Assembly: GCA_907163345.1 (NCBI GenBank)
Contig: CAJQUN010000056.1
Location: 62,001 to 126,000, forward strand
Length of the DNA stretch: 64,000 bases
From: Haberlea rhodopensis
Lineage: Eukaryota > Streptophyta > Magnoliopsida > Lamiales > Gesneriaceae
Direction of reading: 5' to 3'
Shown here: positions 46,601 through 57,275 of the stretch, in pieces
Layout of the letters: the number at the start of each line of letters is the position of its first letter
Numbering within the stretch: position 1 is the stretch's first letter
Made by a program: the position numbers and the translations under genes
The notes under the pieces: generated by a model
What the model saw: only the letters and a program-made list of their open reading frames with translations
Databases searched by the model: none
Told to the model about the DNA's origin: nothing

Positions 46601-47519
46601 TTTTCGGGATGTAAAACCAGATATGCTTATTACAATTATTTTGCCTTAGTCAACTTCTCCATTGACACTTGACAGAATCGTTGTTCATCTCAGTGTATTG
46701 TTCCAAATTGCTTGCATACTTTGTTCTCCTCATTCAGAGTATTTAACTGTTCCATTTAACTTATTGAATTCATTTAAGCCGTTCATCTGGCATGGAGAAC
46801 TTATTATGTAAAAATTATTATGTCCATTTATGTGTAAGTATGAAACTTAACCAATTTTTTATTAGAAGGATTAACTCCCAATTTTTACTATTGTAAACTC
46901 ACATTGTGTTAAAGAACCTTTTGAACCTTAATTATGAAGAAGGGAGATCGACTCTGCCGTTTCGAGATTCCAGCATCATCCCACAAAACCAGATTAGCTT
47001 TTAGTCAGCTACATACCAATTCTCTAGTATTAAGCTTCCAACATCTTAGCTAAGACCTCCTTAAATCCATCAACTTATGATGAATTGAGCCTATCCTCTA
47101 ACATGATGCCTTTCTCAACTACAAAAATTCCACTTCTTTCCATTGCAAGAGAACACCAAAGTGTTTCTTTTCTATGAGAATAAAGAAAACAAGGAAATTA
47201 TCGAATTTTCACTCCTCCTAAGCGGATCACAGCAACAACTCAAGTCTTTCAACCTAGCTCATTAATGTAAACACCAATTTGCTCAATAAAATGGACAATT
47301 GCACAAAACAAAATGTGTACAAGCTCCCTAAAAATCCGAAACCACGAGAATCCACATACACAGACGCGCAGTAACAAGCAAGTTTAAGTGAACCTGAAAA
47401 ACCACACGTGTGGATCCCATTTCAGGAACTGTAGCAACTGCGCTGCCGATAGCTCCGCAGAGGAGGCCAATGACCGCGATCACGGCCATCGAATTCGAGA
47501 CCTTTCCACCGCTGCGCAT
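40608..47519 (-). CDS. CYP23: Cyclophilin-type peptidyl-prolyl isomerase, CYP23-like
   Basis: An intact eight-exon host gene. Coding exons (minus): 47394-47519, 44810-44923, 44568-44716, 43983-44055, 43785-43874, 43132-43171, 40709-40791, 40608-40628. All introns are GT-AG and the total is 696 nt, 231 aa plus stop. Residues 11-32 are hydrophobic (MAVIAVIGLL...), a signal peptide or anchor. The cyclophilin domain starts near residue 43 (TNYGDIEFGFYPSVAPKTV). Of the human CypA active-site residues, Arg80 (FFR), Phe85, Gln88, Gln138 and Phe141 are kept, but the Trp that governs cyclosporin binding is His150 and CypA His126 is Tyr. The ending DTETETCEDD...RMKCFP is, from memory, that of Arabidopsis CYP23, supporting orthology. 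Likely a proline isomerase of the secretory pathway. Confidence 0.93.
41224..41249. repeat. (TTCCAG)n microsatellite
   Basis: Four perfect hexamers in intron 6. Confidence 0.9.
41697..41716. other. Perfect GC-rich palindrome
   Basis: CGGCCGTTCTAGAACGGCCG reads identically on both strands, in otherwise AT-rich intron sequence. Purpose unknown; may be the centre of a degraded MITE. Confidence 0.8.
44924..47393 (-). other. Intron 1 of the CYP23-like gene (2470 bp)
   Basis: A long first intron with GT...AG ends, no coding sequence and no repeat that I recognise. Confidence 0.85.
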
Positions 47520-47720
47520 TTTGGTTGACTTTTCGCGCCCGATTTCTCAGTGTCGGCCAGCTAGCTTAAGTGCTCAACGGTTAGGGGTGAAGTACCATAA
47601 CTTCGTTGACCACAGAGTGCTCACTGAACTGTGTACCTCCGTTTCAACCACTTTAAGGCTCTGCATATTTAGGCCCTTCATATTGGGCTTACATTAGCGC
47701 CAGCCCGTTTTCTATTTAGT
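47520..47720 (-). promoter_or_regulatory. CYP23-like 5' UTR and promoter
   Basis: On the minus strand, about 130-190 bp upstream of ATG 47519, are AAGCCCAATATG and AGGGCCTAAATATG: AGCCCA/GGGCC elements like the site II boxes of plant housekeeping promoters, followed by an AT-rich TAAATATG that could serve as a TATA box. W-box-like TTGAC words occur at about 47523-47527 and 47606-47610 on the plus strand. Confidence 0.55.
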
Positions 47721-47929
47721 ACACTCAACATGGACTTGTATATAAAATACAATAATTTTTAAAAGTGGCACTTACAAGCCGGTACCACTTGATCAACAAT
47801 AATTCAATTTAATCTATAAAAAAAAACAATTCGTTTAGGTCCATTTCCTATCGAAATGACATTAATAACCCTCGCGAGGTTACTGTAGCATATGCACACA
47901 CAGACAAAAAAATTCGTGCATCACAAGCC

Positions 47930-48395
47930 AAAATAATCGTGCACCCATAGGCAAAAAATGATCGTGCACTCACAGGCCAAAAAAATCGTGCATCATTGTA
48001 GAAAAATCATGCATCAATGTCCAAAAATCGTGCATTAATGTCCAAAAATAGTGCACCAATGTAGAAAAAATCGTGCATCAATGTCCAAAAATCGTGTATC
48101 AATGTCCAAAAATCATGCATCAATGCACAAAAATCATGCACAGTGTACAAAAAACGGTGCATCAATGTCCAATTTTAGTGCACCAATGTCCAATTTTAGT
48201 CAATCCATGTCCAATTTTAGTGCATCAAATGTCCAACTTTTATGCACACATGTCCATTTTTTGTGCATTCAATGTTCAATTTTAGGTTGATGCACGCACA
48301 TGGTTAAAAAAATCGTGTACCAAATGTATGAAATTTTCAGGATTTCACGTGTATCAATGTAGAAAAATCGTGCATCAATGTCCAAAAACCATTGA
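47930..48395. repeat. Minisatellite, about 20-21-bp unit
   Basis: More than 15 degenerate copies of a unit like ATCGTGCATCAATGTCCAAAA; the middle copies change AAAATCG to AATTTTAG. It lies 0.4 kb upstream of the CYP23 start. Because the unit is near 21 bp, two overlapping frames stay open by chance. Confidence 0.9.
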
Positions 48396-49183
48396 AACCA
48401 TCAATTTCAAGGAGAGTTTATCAAACGAAGACACCATTTTCAAAAGCAATTGATTCACTGTGGTGATAATATCAATTTCAAAATCAATTTCAAAATCACT
48501 TTCATTCTAAGCAAGAGCAAAATCTTTTGATGGGGTTTATGGCTTCACTGTGCTGAACAATTTCATTCATCGTCATTCCACCATTAAGCTGTTTTAAAAA
48601 AAGGAAAATAAAAGACATGAGTTTTTTAAGGAGATGCACAAGCGGCGCGGGTGAAGGAGATGCATAGGTGGTGACGGGCGAAGGAGGTGCACATGCGGCG
48701 ACGACTCATGGGTTTGAAACCCCAATTTTGGTTGGAAATGGTGCATTGCTAGAGTTTGAACAAACAATTGGTATTTTAGTAAACAAATGGGTTGCCCTAA
48801 CTATTTTGAATTTAATGTATTTTGGTAAAGAAAAAATACTTTTCTGGAAACAAGCTAATAAAATTGGACCTATTTGAATAAAGTTTTCTGAAAAATAGAT
48901 TGTTAAGAAATGTTGTTTTTGGCCTGGATTTAGTTGAACAAAAGTTTTTTAAGTGGTACCTTTCTGTAATTCCATCTTTTAAAAAAAAAAGTGAAATACG
49001 CTATATAATTTATAATTATACTTTAAATAAAAATAAGGAAATGTTTAATAAAAAAATTAAAAATAGCATTCCTACTATTCGGTAAGGTTACTATTCGACC
49101 ATAGATCATATTCGAAAGTCGAAATATAATGGTTGTAGTATTAGTATTATTAACGGATACTTAATACTTAAATTTGTCAAAAG

Positions 49184-49228
<45 letters not shown>

Positions 49229-49759
49229 TTCAAGTACATACTGCTAAAAAAAAGCACTTGAATCCGATGAATTATCTGACACATACAAGTAGTTTAGAAG
49301 GAGTTAGTGGTAATTTATACCATGTATTATCACTAATAGACATTTTAGCCCATATAATTTATAAATAGACATACTAATAATTTGAGTAGTCTTAAAACCT
49401 TTGAATAACCATTGTGAATATCCTTTTTATGGGACTATTTATGTAATTTAGCCTGGGAATAAAATCAGTAATATTTGACACAAGATTTTTTTTTTTTTTT
49501 TCATTTTACGAAATTCTTGATGTTAACACGTGATGCTTTATAATCTTGTCAATCTATGCCATTTGAGTTCTTTTAAAATATTTAAGAATAATTAATTTGA
49601 TTGGGAATCGAAATAAAGAAGTGTTTTATAATATTGAAGTAGCCTCACTTGGAAATATCGCGATATTTTTTAAAGTTGAAAAATTGGATCGTGGTAGCCG
49701 CAAAAATTCTGTAGCTTAACATATAATGAGGCGGGATTGAAAATATTATGAATATATAT
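48396..49759. other. AT-rich intergenic region
   Basis: No gene. It includes a (TA)n tract at 49190-49226 and a T-run near 49487-49501. Confidence 0.5.
49190..49226. repeat. (TA)n microsatellite
   Basis: About 18 uninterrupted TA dinucleotides. Confidence 0.95.
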
Positions 49760-50885
49760 TGTTAGGATCGGTGATACAGATAGAATGGGGGTTGAATATC
49801 TGCACCTGCTCTACTTGATTCGGTCGTGTTAGCAACCGAGAGCTATTTTCTTGTTAAAAGAACTGATCAGTCGAGTAACAGAATATAGTACGGAATGAAC
49901 TCGACTGGTGCAGTAAATACGTTGAGCTGATGGCGATAAGTGCTACCGATTAAGTAACAACAGTTTATGTGCATAAACAAATATAAAAAGCAGAATATAA
50001 ATTACACAAGTATTTGTTTCTGGAGGGTCGAAGCATCGTTTCTACGCCTCCCCTTCTTTCTTTGCATGAGGATTCCACTAGAAGACTTTGAGCAATGCAA
50101 ACTTTGTACAACCCCGATTCAGTCCCTGATTTACACACACAGTACCAAACTGAAACTCCTAGCAATTACACAGCTGAGGTCACTCTTACAACTTGGATCT
50201 ACACACAACAGTTTGACATATGGTCACAACTGTTACAATAATCACTATACTTATACAATCAAAGTACCACAAATAACACATAGAGTGAGAAGTATGATTT
50301 TGCAATGTATTGCAAAATCACGGCACTGATGATCTCTTTGAAAATCTAATATGAGCTCTTAACGCGGTGCCTTTAATGCTTCTTGAATAAGCAAATATCT
50401 ATTGTAAGTGTGGTTGAGCAATAATGTGAAGATGATAATTTTTCTTGTTTTTGCCAACCATTTATTTCTAATAATTAGTCTTCATTAAATTGCTCAAGGA
50501 ACCCAACGGCAATATGAGATCCTAAATATCCGTACAGTACTAGTCTATGATGTGCATTAAATGCTCTGAAGTTTCTTTTGCAGATCTGTACTACTTTCCT
50601 CTTTTAGCTTGTAAAGACTAGTTGTACTGTCAACATTCGGATATTTAAATAACTCTACTGATGTTTTTTCATCGGTAATATTTTGTTCCTCAAAACATAT
50701 CTTCTGTATAGTCGGTAGATCGTAATGTTGGTCTGATCAACTTATCTGCAGATTATATTGTCGGTAGACTAAGTTCCATTAAGTTCATCAGTTGACTGGT
50801 CGACTCTGCTTGGTCATCGACTGATTCACCACAGGTTGACTTACTTTGTTATACCAAAATTAAGACCATTTCATATGGTTCAACA
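49760..50885 (-). mobile_element. Solo LTR of a SIRE-type element
   Basis: 1126 bp with TG...CA ends (TGTTAGGATCGG ... GGTTCAACA) and a 5-bp target duplication TATAT (49755-49759 and 50886-50890). It is clearly related to the LTR at 566-1731: same start, and the TTTCTGGA...CTACG(T/C)CTCCCCTTC and CACTAGAAGA...TTTG...ACCAAACTGAAACTCCTAG blocks. No internal region is present, so it arose by LTR-LTR recombination. Confidence 0.9.
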
Positions 50886-50903
50886 TATATTTTCGGTGCC
50901 AGT

Positions 50904-51195
50904 AGCAATTTACCCTCCGGTGGTATCGCAAATAGTCATGTTACCCTCTCTTGTTTGTAAACAGTCACTTCTCCCGTGGTTTGTAAAATATATCTCACCG
51001 TCCCTCCACAATTTTCAGAAATTTTTGGCTTGTCCTGACAAAAATACACTCGTTTAGAAGTGGCATTTTGTACATACTCACAAGTCACAGTGGCATACTG
51101 CCTATTTCTAAGTCATAGGAAGGTAAGTTGCACCTGATCGAAAATACAAAGGAGTAAGTTGCATCTAACCGAAATCACAGGGGAGGTAAATTGTC
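50904..51195. repeat. Foldback repeat, second copy
   Basis: It starts AGCAATTTACCCTCCGGTGGTATCG, closely matching the start of the 39909 copy (GGCAATTTACTACCTAGTGGTATCG), and ends in the inverted unit CACAGGGGAGGTAAATTGTC. Confidence 0.7.
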
Positions 51196-51328
51196 AAAAG
51201 GTAAATTCTGTTTTATCGACTTTCTAATTTATGAGCATATTACACCTCTATATTATTCTTTAGGAGTAGATTATCTCACTCTGTTATTTTTTGGTGCAGA
51301 TTACTCCTCTATGTTTTTATTTATGTGC

Positions 51329-51811
51329 TTTCCATTTGTTGGAAACAGGAGCGTGATCGATCGCGCACCAGGCGGCGATCGATCGCGCCCTTTGTCTGTT
51401 GACATAATGTTGTGTACATTCATGTTGGGGTGCGATTTTTCCATGATTTGGTGCATCTAAATGGTGTCTTTTGGACCCAAACATTTGGTTTACTATAAAT
51501 AAGACATCCCACACTTGGATAATTCATTCATTTTCGAAATATACATCAGATTGAAGATCAAATTTTGAGCATTTTGTTTGTTCATCAACTTTCTTCATAT
51601 TGAGTGCTTTGAAACTTAGTGGTTTGAGGACTTGTGATTTGGAGTGCTCCTATCACAAGTCATAGTCGTAGCAAACTGTTAGCACCAAGGCGGGGCAATA
51701 TTGTCTTAAGGACGGAGATTACAAATTTCGTCTCGACATAAAATTGAAAGCCATTGTTACTCTTATTACTACATTCCTAAGATACACATTGCTAGAGATA
51801 TTTGGACAACA
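51329..51811 (+). repeat. Copia 5' LTR (5'-truncated)
   Basis: It matches the right LTR from TTTCCATTTGT onward to the ACAACA end. It carries two CGATCGATCG palindromes at about 51356-51388 (GATCGATCGCGC, GGCGATCGATCGCGCC). Confidence 0.85.
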
Positions 51812-51835
51812 GTCTTAAGACAATATCGGCAACAA

Positions 51836-52899
51836 ATGGCTTCTTTGAGTGCAACAACGACTCATGTTCATCATGGTGAAAGACCTGGAAAGTTCAATGG
51901 GAACGACTTCAAGTGATGGCAACAAAAGATGCTCTTTTACTTGACCACACTAAGTTTTGCAAGGTTCTTAACCAAGGAGGCTCCTAAGGTTGAAGAAGGA
52001 TAAACTAACACCCAAAAGAGGGCGACTCTTGATGCATGAAATCAAAGCGAATTCCTATGCAAGAATTATATCATAAACCGGTTAGACAATAAATTATATA
52101 GCATTTATTGTCTTGTGAAAACAGCAAATGAACTTTGGGCATCAGTGGAAAATAAGTACAAATAAGAGGATGCCGGCATGAAGAAATTTATAGTTGGACA
52201 GTTCCTGGATTTCAAGATGGTTTTGATGCATGAAATCAAAGCGAATTCCTATGCAAGAATTATATCCTAAACCGGTTAGACAATAAATTATATAGCATTT
52301 CTGGTCTTGTGAAAACAGCAAATGAACTTTGGGCATCAATGGAAAATAAGTACAAATCCGAGGATGCCGGCATGAAGAAATTTATAGTTGGACAGTTCCT
52401 GGATTTCAAGATGGTTGATACCAAGCCTGTGATGGTGCAAGTGCAAGATCTACAAGTGATTTTGCATGACATTCATGCGGAGGGAATGAGTCTACGTGAC
52501 TCATTCCAAGTCGCCGCTATGATTGAAAAATTGCCTCCTATGTAGAAGGACTTCAAGAACTATCTGAAACACAAACAAAAGGAGATGAGTCTTGAAGATC
52601 TTGTGTTTCGACTACGAATTGAGGAGGACAACAAGGTTTCCGAGAGGAAGGTAGGTAGGTTTCAAATGGAAGCACATGCTAACCTAGTTGAACAAACAAC
52701 CGGATCAAAGCGAAGGTTTGACGGTATGGCCTCCAAAAATGGAAAGGCGAAGAAGTTCAAAGGTAAATGCTACAAGTATAGAAAACATAATCACATGGCA
52801 AAGAATTGTCGTAACAAAGACATTCGTGGGAAAGCAAAAGATCAAGTCAATGTGGCCGAAAGACTTGAATTATCTAATGTTAACCGTTGTGATCTTTGA
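51836..52899 (+). pseudogene. Copia gag, broken
   Basis: ATG at 51836 opens the typical start (GKFNGNDFK then a stop, MLFYLTTL). A 194-bp tandem duplication sits inside. 52309-52545 reads the gag helix region (TANELWASMENKYKSEDAGMKKFIVGQFLDFKMVD...). A TAG replaces the expected Trp after LPPM (about 52543). 52585-52899 has the zinc knuckle C-Y-K-Y-R-K-H-N-H-M-A-K-N-C, in which the second Cys is Tyr, so zinc binding is likely lost. Confidence 0.82.
52031..52418 (+). repeat. 194-bp tandem duplication inside gag
   Basis: Units 52031-52224 and 52225-52418 both begin GATGCATGAAATCAAAGCGA and are nearly identical, so the event is recent relative to the rest of the element. Confidence 0.92.
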
Positions 52900-52928
52900 A
52901 GCAAACTTGGTGGACAATCCTATGGAAT

Positions 52929-53696
52929 GATTCATCGATTCTGGTGCAACCCAACATGTGTGCTCGGACAAAGCCATATTCTCCACATACACTCCAGTAA
53001 GTGGGCGCCAACTCTACATGGGAAACTCCACTACATCTTTGGTAGTTGGATTGGGGAAGGTGGTTCGAAAGATGACTTCGAGAAAGGAGTTGACTTTAAT
53101 AGATGTCCTACATGTTCCTGACTCCGGATCAGCTCTAGTCAAGGCGGGTTTTAGACTATTTTTAGAATCTGAAAAAATTGTGCTCTCCAAAAATGGAGTT
53201 TTTGTTGGAAAGGAAAAACCTTTTCAAAATGAATGTAATGACGGTTATACGTCAATTTCAAAGCAATAAAGTGAATGATTCTACTTATTTGACTGAGTCT
53301 TGTAATATATGGCATGATCGTTTGGGTCATGTGAATTATGGTTCACTTAACAAATTAATGAAGTTAAACTTATTGCCTCAAATGAATGTTAACTTGAAAC
53401 ATAAGTGTGAGACTTGTGTCGAGGCCAAGTTAACGAAACCGCCATTCCATTCAATTGAAAGAACAACGACACCTCTTGAATTAATTCATACGGATCTATG
53501 TGATCTAAAGTATTTGGAAACTAGAGGTGGGAAAAAGTACTCCATTACCTTCATTGATGATTGTACGAGATATTGTTACGTCTATTTGCTAAGAAGCAAA
53601 GATGAAGACTTGGAAGTATTTAAACAATACAAGAATGAAGTTGAAAATCAACTTAGTAAAAAGATAAAGAATGTTTGTAGCAATAGAGGTGGAGAT
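52929..53696 (+). pseudogene. Copia protease, pre-integrase and truncated integrase
   Basis: The protease site FIDSGATQHVCSD lies at about 52931, followed by LYMGNSTTSLVVGLGKV and LHVPD. A frameshift near 53200-53230 leads to 53178-53699, which reads the pre-integrase HDRLGHVNYGSLNKLMK...CETCVEAKLTKPPF and the start of integrase (LIHTDLCDLKY with the first catalytic Asp, KYSITFIDDCTRYCYVYLL). Coding ends at SNRGGD, where the second catalytic Asp region is already altered. From 53696 the sequence is unrelated to copia pol. Confidence 0.85.
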
Positions 53697-53733
53697 TAGT
53701 TTAGGTCTAGTTTATAATTTTCTCTCAATTTTG
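53696..53733 (+). other. Athila-LTR-like patch at the copia deletion junction
   Basis: Thirty-eight bases starting TTAGTTTAGGTCTAG are almost identical to part of the Athila derivative LTRs (54678-54715 and 59363-59400). They sit exactly where copia pol stops and before the GGGGGAGA polypurine-like tract at 53733-53740. Confidence 0.75.
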
Positions 53734-53740
53734 GGGGAGA

Positions 53741-54062
53741 TAAGGCGCGCAATCGATCATGGCTAAGGCCTCGATCGATCGCGCAAACCTGAAAAATTTC
53801 CATTTGTAGGAAACAGGGCGCGATCGATCGCGCACCAGGCGACGATCGACCAGGCCCTGTGTGTTGACATAATGGTGTGTCATTCATGTTTTTCTCCATG
53901 ATATGATGCATCTAAATGGTGTCTTTTGGACACAAAACTTTGGTTTACTATAAATAAGACATCTCCACACTTGGATAATTCATTCATTTTTGAAATATAC
54001 ATCAGATTGAAGATCAAATTTTGAACATTTTGTTTGTTCATCAACTTTCTTCATATTGAGTG
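53741..54062 (+). repeat. Copia 3' LTR, left part
   Basis: It continues at 60265-60484. It includes CGATCGATCGCGC palindromes at about 53770-53860. The exact 5' end is uncertain; LTR-LTR homology starts at 53798. Confidence 0.75.
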
Positions 54063-55579
54063 TGATGTGGCTAGAAATAGACACAATTTATGCGCTTAAC
54101 TGTCAATGATTGGGAATGATTTAATGGCTAACTTGATGTTTATGGTTCCTAATTATACATTTGGTAATAAGTAGGAAAACGTGAAGAAATTGAGCTAAAA
54201 TGATGGAAGAAGAAAGAAAGTTGAAGAAAAGAGAGAAAACCGGTATCCAAGACATATGTCATTCCTTTCTCCTCGAATTTCTTCATGTTTGAGCAATATT
54301 ATGGTAATGTGGTTCGTAAAAAAGTTGTAGAACTTTCAGTTATCTACGCGTTGATAGCTAATTCACTTAATTCGGAGATTGTATGAAGAAGTTATGGCCA
54401 ATGCAAGTCGACCGTCGAAAGCAGAAAAATTAGCAACAAAAATCTGCCTCGGGAGATCAATCGCCCAAACCAGCTCAATCAATTCGCTCGAGGCAGCAAA
54501 AGTCACAAAAATGCTACTGGACTGCTCGATCAATCGCCCATGTATGCTTGATCAATCGCCCAGAGTTCTGAAAACATGATTTCTTTCCTTCCAACTTAGA
54601 TTCTAACCTACTTTTCCATCCCACATATCTTTAAACTCGAAAATCAGACTTGAACACATCTAGATAGTTAGGGTAGTTTAGTTTAGGTCTAGTTTATACT
54701 TTTTCTCTCAATTTTGTTGAAGACGGCTACGAAGATCGAACGAAGGTTGGATTGACAACCTCGGCAGAGCGGAGATCAGATTAGTTTTCTTTCTCTTGTT
54801 TTTGTTTATCTTTTTTCTTATATTATGAATAACTAGTTTTTAATTCTCGGTTGAAGAAGATGAATCCTTGGATTTATTTATCTTAGGGAGATTCTTATGC
54901 TTTTATTTATCAATTTTTATTGAATATCAATGTTTTCATATTTTTATGACATGATTATGTTTGTTTATTGGATTGACAACCTAATAAATTGCATGTAGTC
55001 TAATGCTAAATTTGATAATTGTTAGATTAATCGAATTTATGAAGCAACTAAGATTGATAATTGTCTGTTGTTGGTGTTATTAATTCTTGGGGAAAATCAT
55101 TGACTAAATTTATATAAACCGCTTGTGTTTATGTTATTTAGATTCATCGCTCATTAGTTTTGAATGGTGTCATGATATAATCTTGAATATGCATATATAG
55201 ATTGAATGATTGATGAAAGTTAAATTAGAACGCTTGGACTAATTAACTATGAATAAGGTGAGGGGGAAATTAGATTTACAATTGATGAACGTTCAAATAA
55301 AATTGAGTCTTTTGTGAATCGATGAAATAGATGATAATATCCAAGGAAGAGTCGACCGATACCAAGAATCATTTTCACTAGTCTTTAGTTTTAATTTAAT
55401 TAGTATAATTCACTCACAACCCCATCTTTTTATTTTAGTTGTTTTGTTCTTTGATTTTCCTTAACACAAGAATTCAAACTTCCTCGTGGGATCGATCCCT
55501 ACTCATACTACTACATTTTTGTTATCAATCTTGAGGATTGAGTGGGGTTAATTTGGGCGTACACTGATAAGCGTGACCA
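54063..55579 (+). repeat. Athila derivative 5' LTR
   Basis: TGATGTGGC ... GCGTGACCA, 1517 bp. It holds GATCAATCGCCC-type copies (about 54456-54562), a weaker version of the palindrome array. Confidence 0.92.
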
Positions 55580-55584
55580 AATTT

Positions 55585-55602
55585 TGGCGCCGTTGCCGAG
55601 GA
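55585..55602 (+). promoter_or_regulatory. Athila derivative primer-binding site
   Basis: TGGCGCCGTTGCCGAGGA, one base different from the site of the intact Athila copy at 14387-14404. Confidence 0.9.
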
Positions 55603-57138
55603 GACATTGTATATTTCTGTGTTAATATTTTATGTTTTTTTCTTTCTCCTTCTTTTTCCTTCTTTCTTTCCCCATAGTGCCACTTTGGTTTGTTCGTGAT
55701 CACAAGTAAACATCTAATCTTGAACCACTGAGGTACATTGATTGCCATGGTGGAATATAGTAGCTTGGACGAATTGGAGTATCTTGTGCAACAACTTGGT
55801 GTAGGGAGTGGACAAAGTGCACAACTCAAGTTGGAGTGATCCTCACAATCTCAACTATTACAATCAATGGATGAGCTCACCCCCCACCTTACATGCAGTC
55901 CTACCTACCGCCAAACATGCCCCATTATGAGTCATGGCCACAACAACCTCAATACCATACCCCTGGTGAGGCTTTAGAGGATCTTGTTTCAAAACTTAAT
56001 GATAGTACTTTGCAATTTAAACAGGAATTCAGGGCTTGCACTCAGGATTTGAGTATTCAATTGAGCAAATAGTGATCTCGATCGGTAGGATAGCAGCACG
56101 AACCTCAGACATTATACACTCTCGAACGATGGAGGCACCAAGAGGCCATCATTGCAGCCGCCTCAAGGAGTCAAGAAGTAGAAAACCCCGGGAAAGGTGG
56201 TACTGATGCCAGTCAAGCTAGAAGAAGAGACACATGTGTCACTAGAAGAAAATGAGCTTGCACACCATGCATCTCCACAAGGTATGTTTCCAACAACCCT
56301 CTATGATGACAATATACATGAATCTTGTGCTGAGAAAAAAGAACCAATGATCGAGTACTGTGATGAAATGGACATGTGGGACGATTTTTTTTTTGCGATG
56401 ATAAGGAGAAGGAAACCCCCACTAAATGCAAGGATCCAGGTATGTTCACTGTCCCATGCACCATTGGAAACAATAGAATTGGTAAGGCCATGCTTAGACT
56501 TAGGAGCAGCAATCATTGTTATGCATTATTAAATCTATACCTCTTTAGAACTAGGACATTTGAAAAAAAATCTGAAATTGCTATTCAATTATCAAATAGG
56601 TCTACTGTGCACCCTAGTGGAATACTTGAGGACGTTCTAGTAAAATCGATAACTTGGTCTTTCCTGCTGACTTCTACGTACTTGACATGGAAAATGATAA
56701 TAAAAGCAGCAATATTCTGTTAGGGAGATCATTTTTGAAAACTTTTTGTGCATAATAGATGTAAGTGGCGCTTTTACTATGAAGTTTAATGGAGAGGTAG
56801 CTAAGTTCAAAACTCATGATCTCATTCATCCTTCTAATACTGATTACACTATTAGCACCGCACATCATGTATCACTAGAACAGTCACATCCTGTCATTAA
56901 GCATGAACATGGGGTAAGTATTGATTGACTTGTTGACGAATGAGGTATGGAAGAAATTTTGACTGATACTATATATATTATCACTACTTTACCAAATTCT
57001 TCGTCTAAAATTCCAAATTCTGACTTGCAGGCGGTGGAGATTGAGCTGAAACTTCCTCCTGAATCTCAAGATGCATCTTTAGAAAGCGAGGGGATGAGAA
57101 AAGGGCTTGAGGATATCCAAGAGGTACAGGGCGAATAG
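55603..57138 (+). pseudogene. Athila derivative gag/protease remnant
   Basis: Decayed coding sequence. 55860-56060 keeps a Pro/Gln-rich gag fragment; 56400-56700 keeps KCKDPGMFTVPCTIG, a damaged protease site, and LSNRSTVHPSGILEDVLVK; 56760-56830 keeps GAFTMKFNGEVAKFKTHD. The same order occurs in the intact copy at 12545-12150 (minus). Many stops and frameshifts. Nothing of RT onward is present. Confidence 0.8.
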
Positions 57139-57257
57139 ACATCGCCTTCGAGCTGTCAGGAGAATACTGAGGTAGAAAAAGGTGGAACTGGACACCAAAC
57201 ATGACCCACCATGATCATCAACTGGCGTCGGGCCACCGACGTTAAACAGAGGCGCTT

Positions 57258-57275
57258 CTTGGGAGGCAACCCAAG
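57258..57275 (+). other. Conserved Athila hairpin, second copy
   Basis: CTTGGGAGGCAACCCAAG, identical to 8894-8911. Confidence 0.85.

Noticed and set aside
48051..48290. Repetitive small protein (CPKIMHQ-like repeats)
   Set aside because: Produced by the 20-21-bp minisatellite, open in two frames at once; no gene context.
47930..48395. CRISPR-like array
   Set aside because: Units are contiguous and degenerate with no spacers, in plant nuclear DNA.
51836..51900. Primer-binding site after the copia LTR
   Set aside because: No TGGTATCAGAGC or other tRNA-like match within 30 bases of the LTR end.
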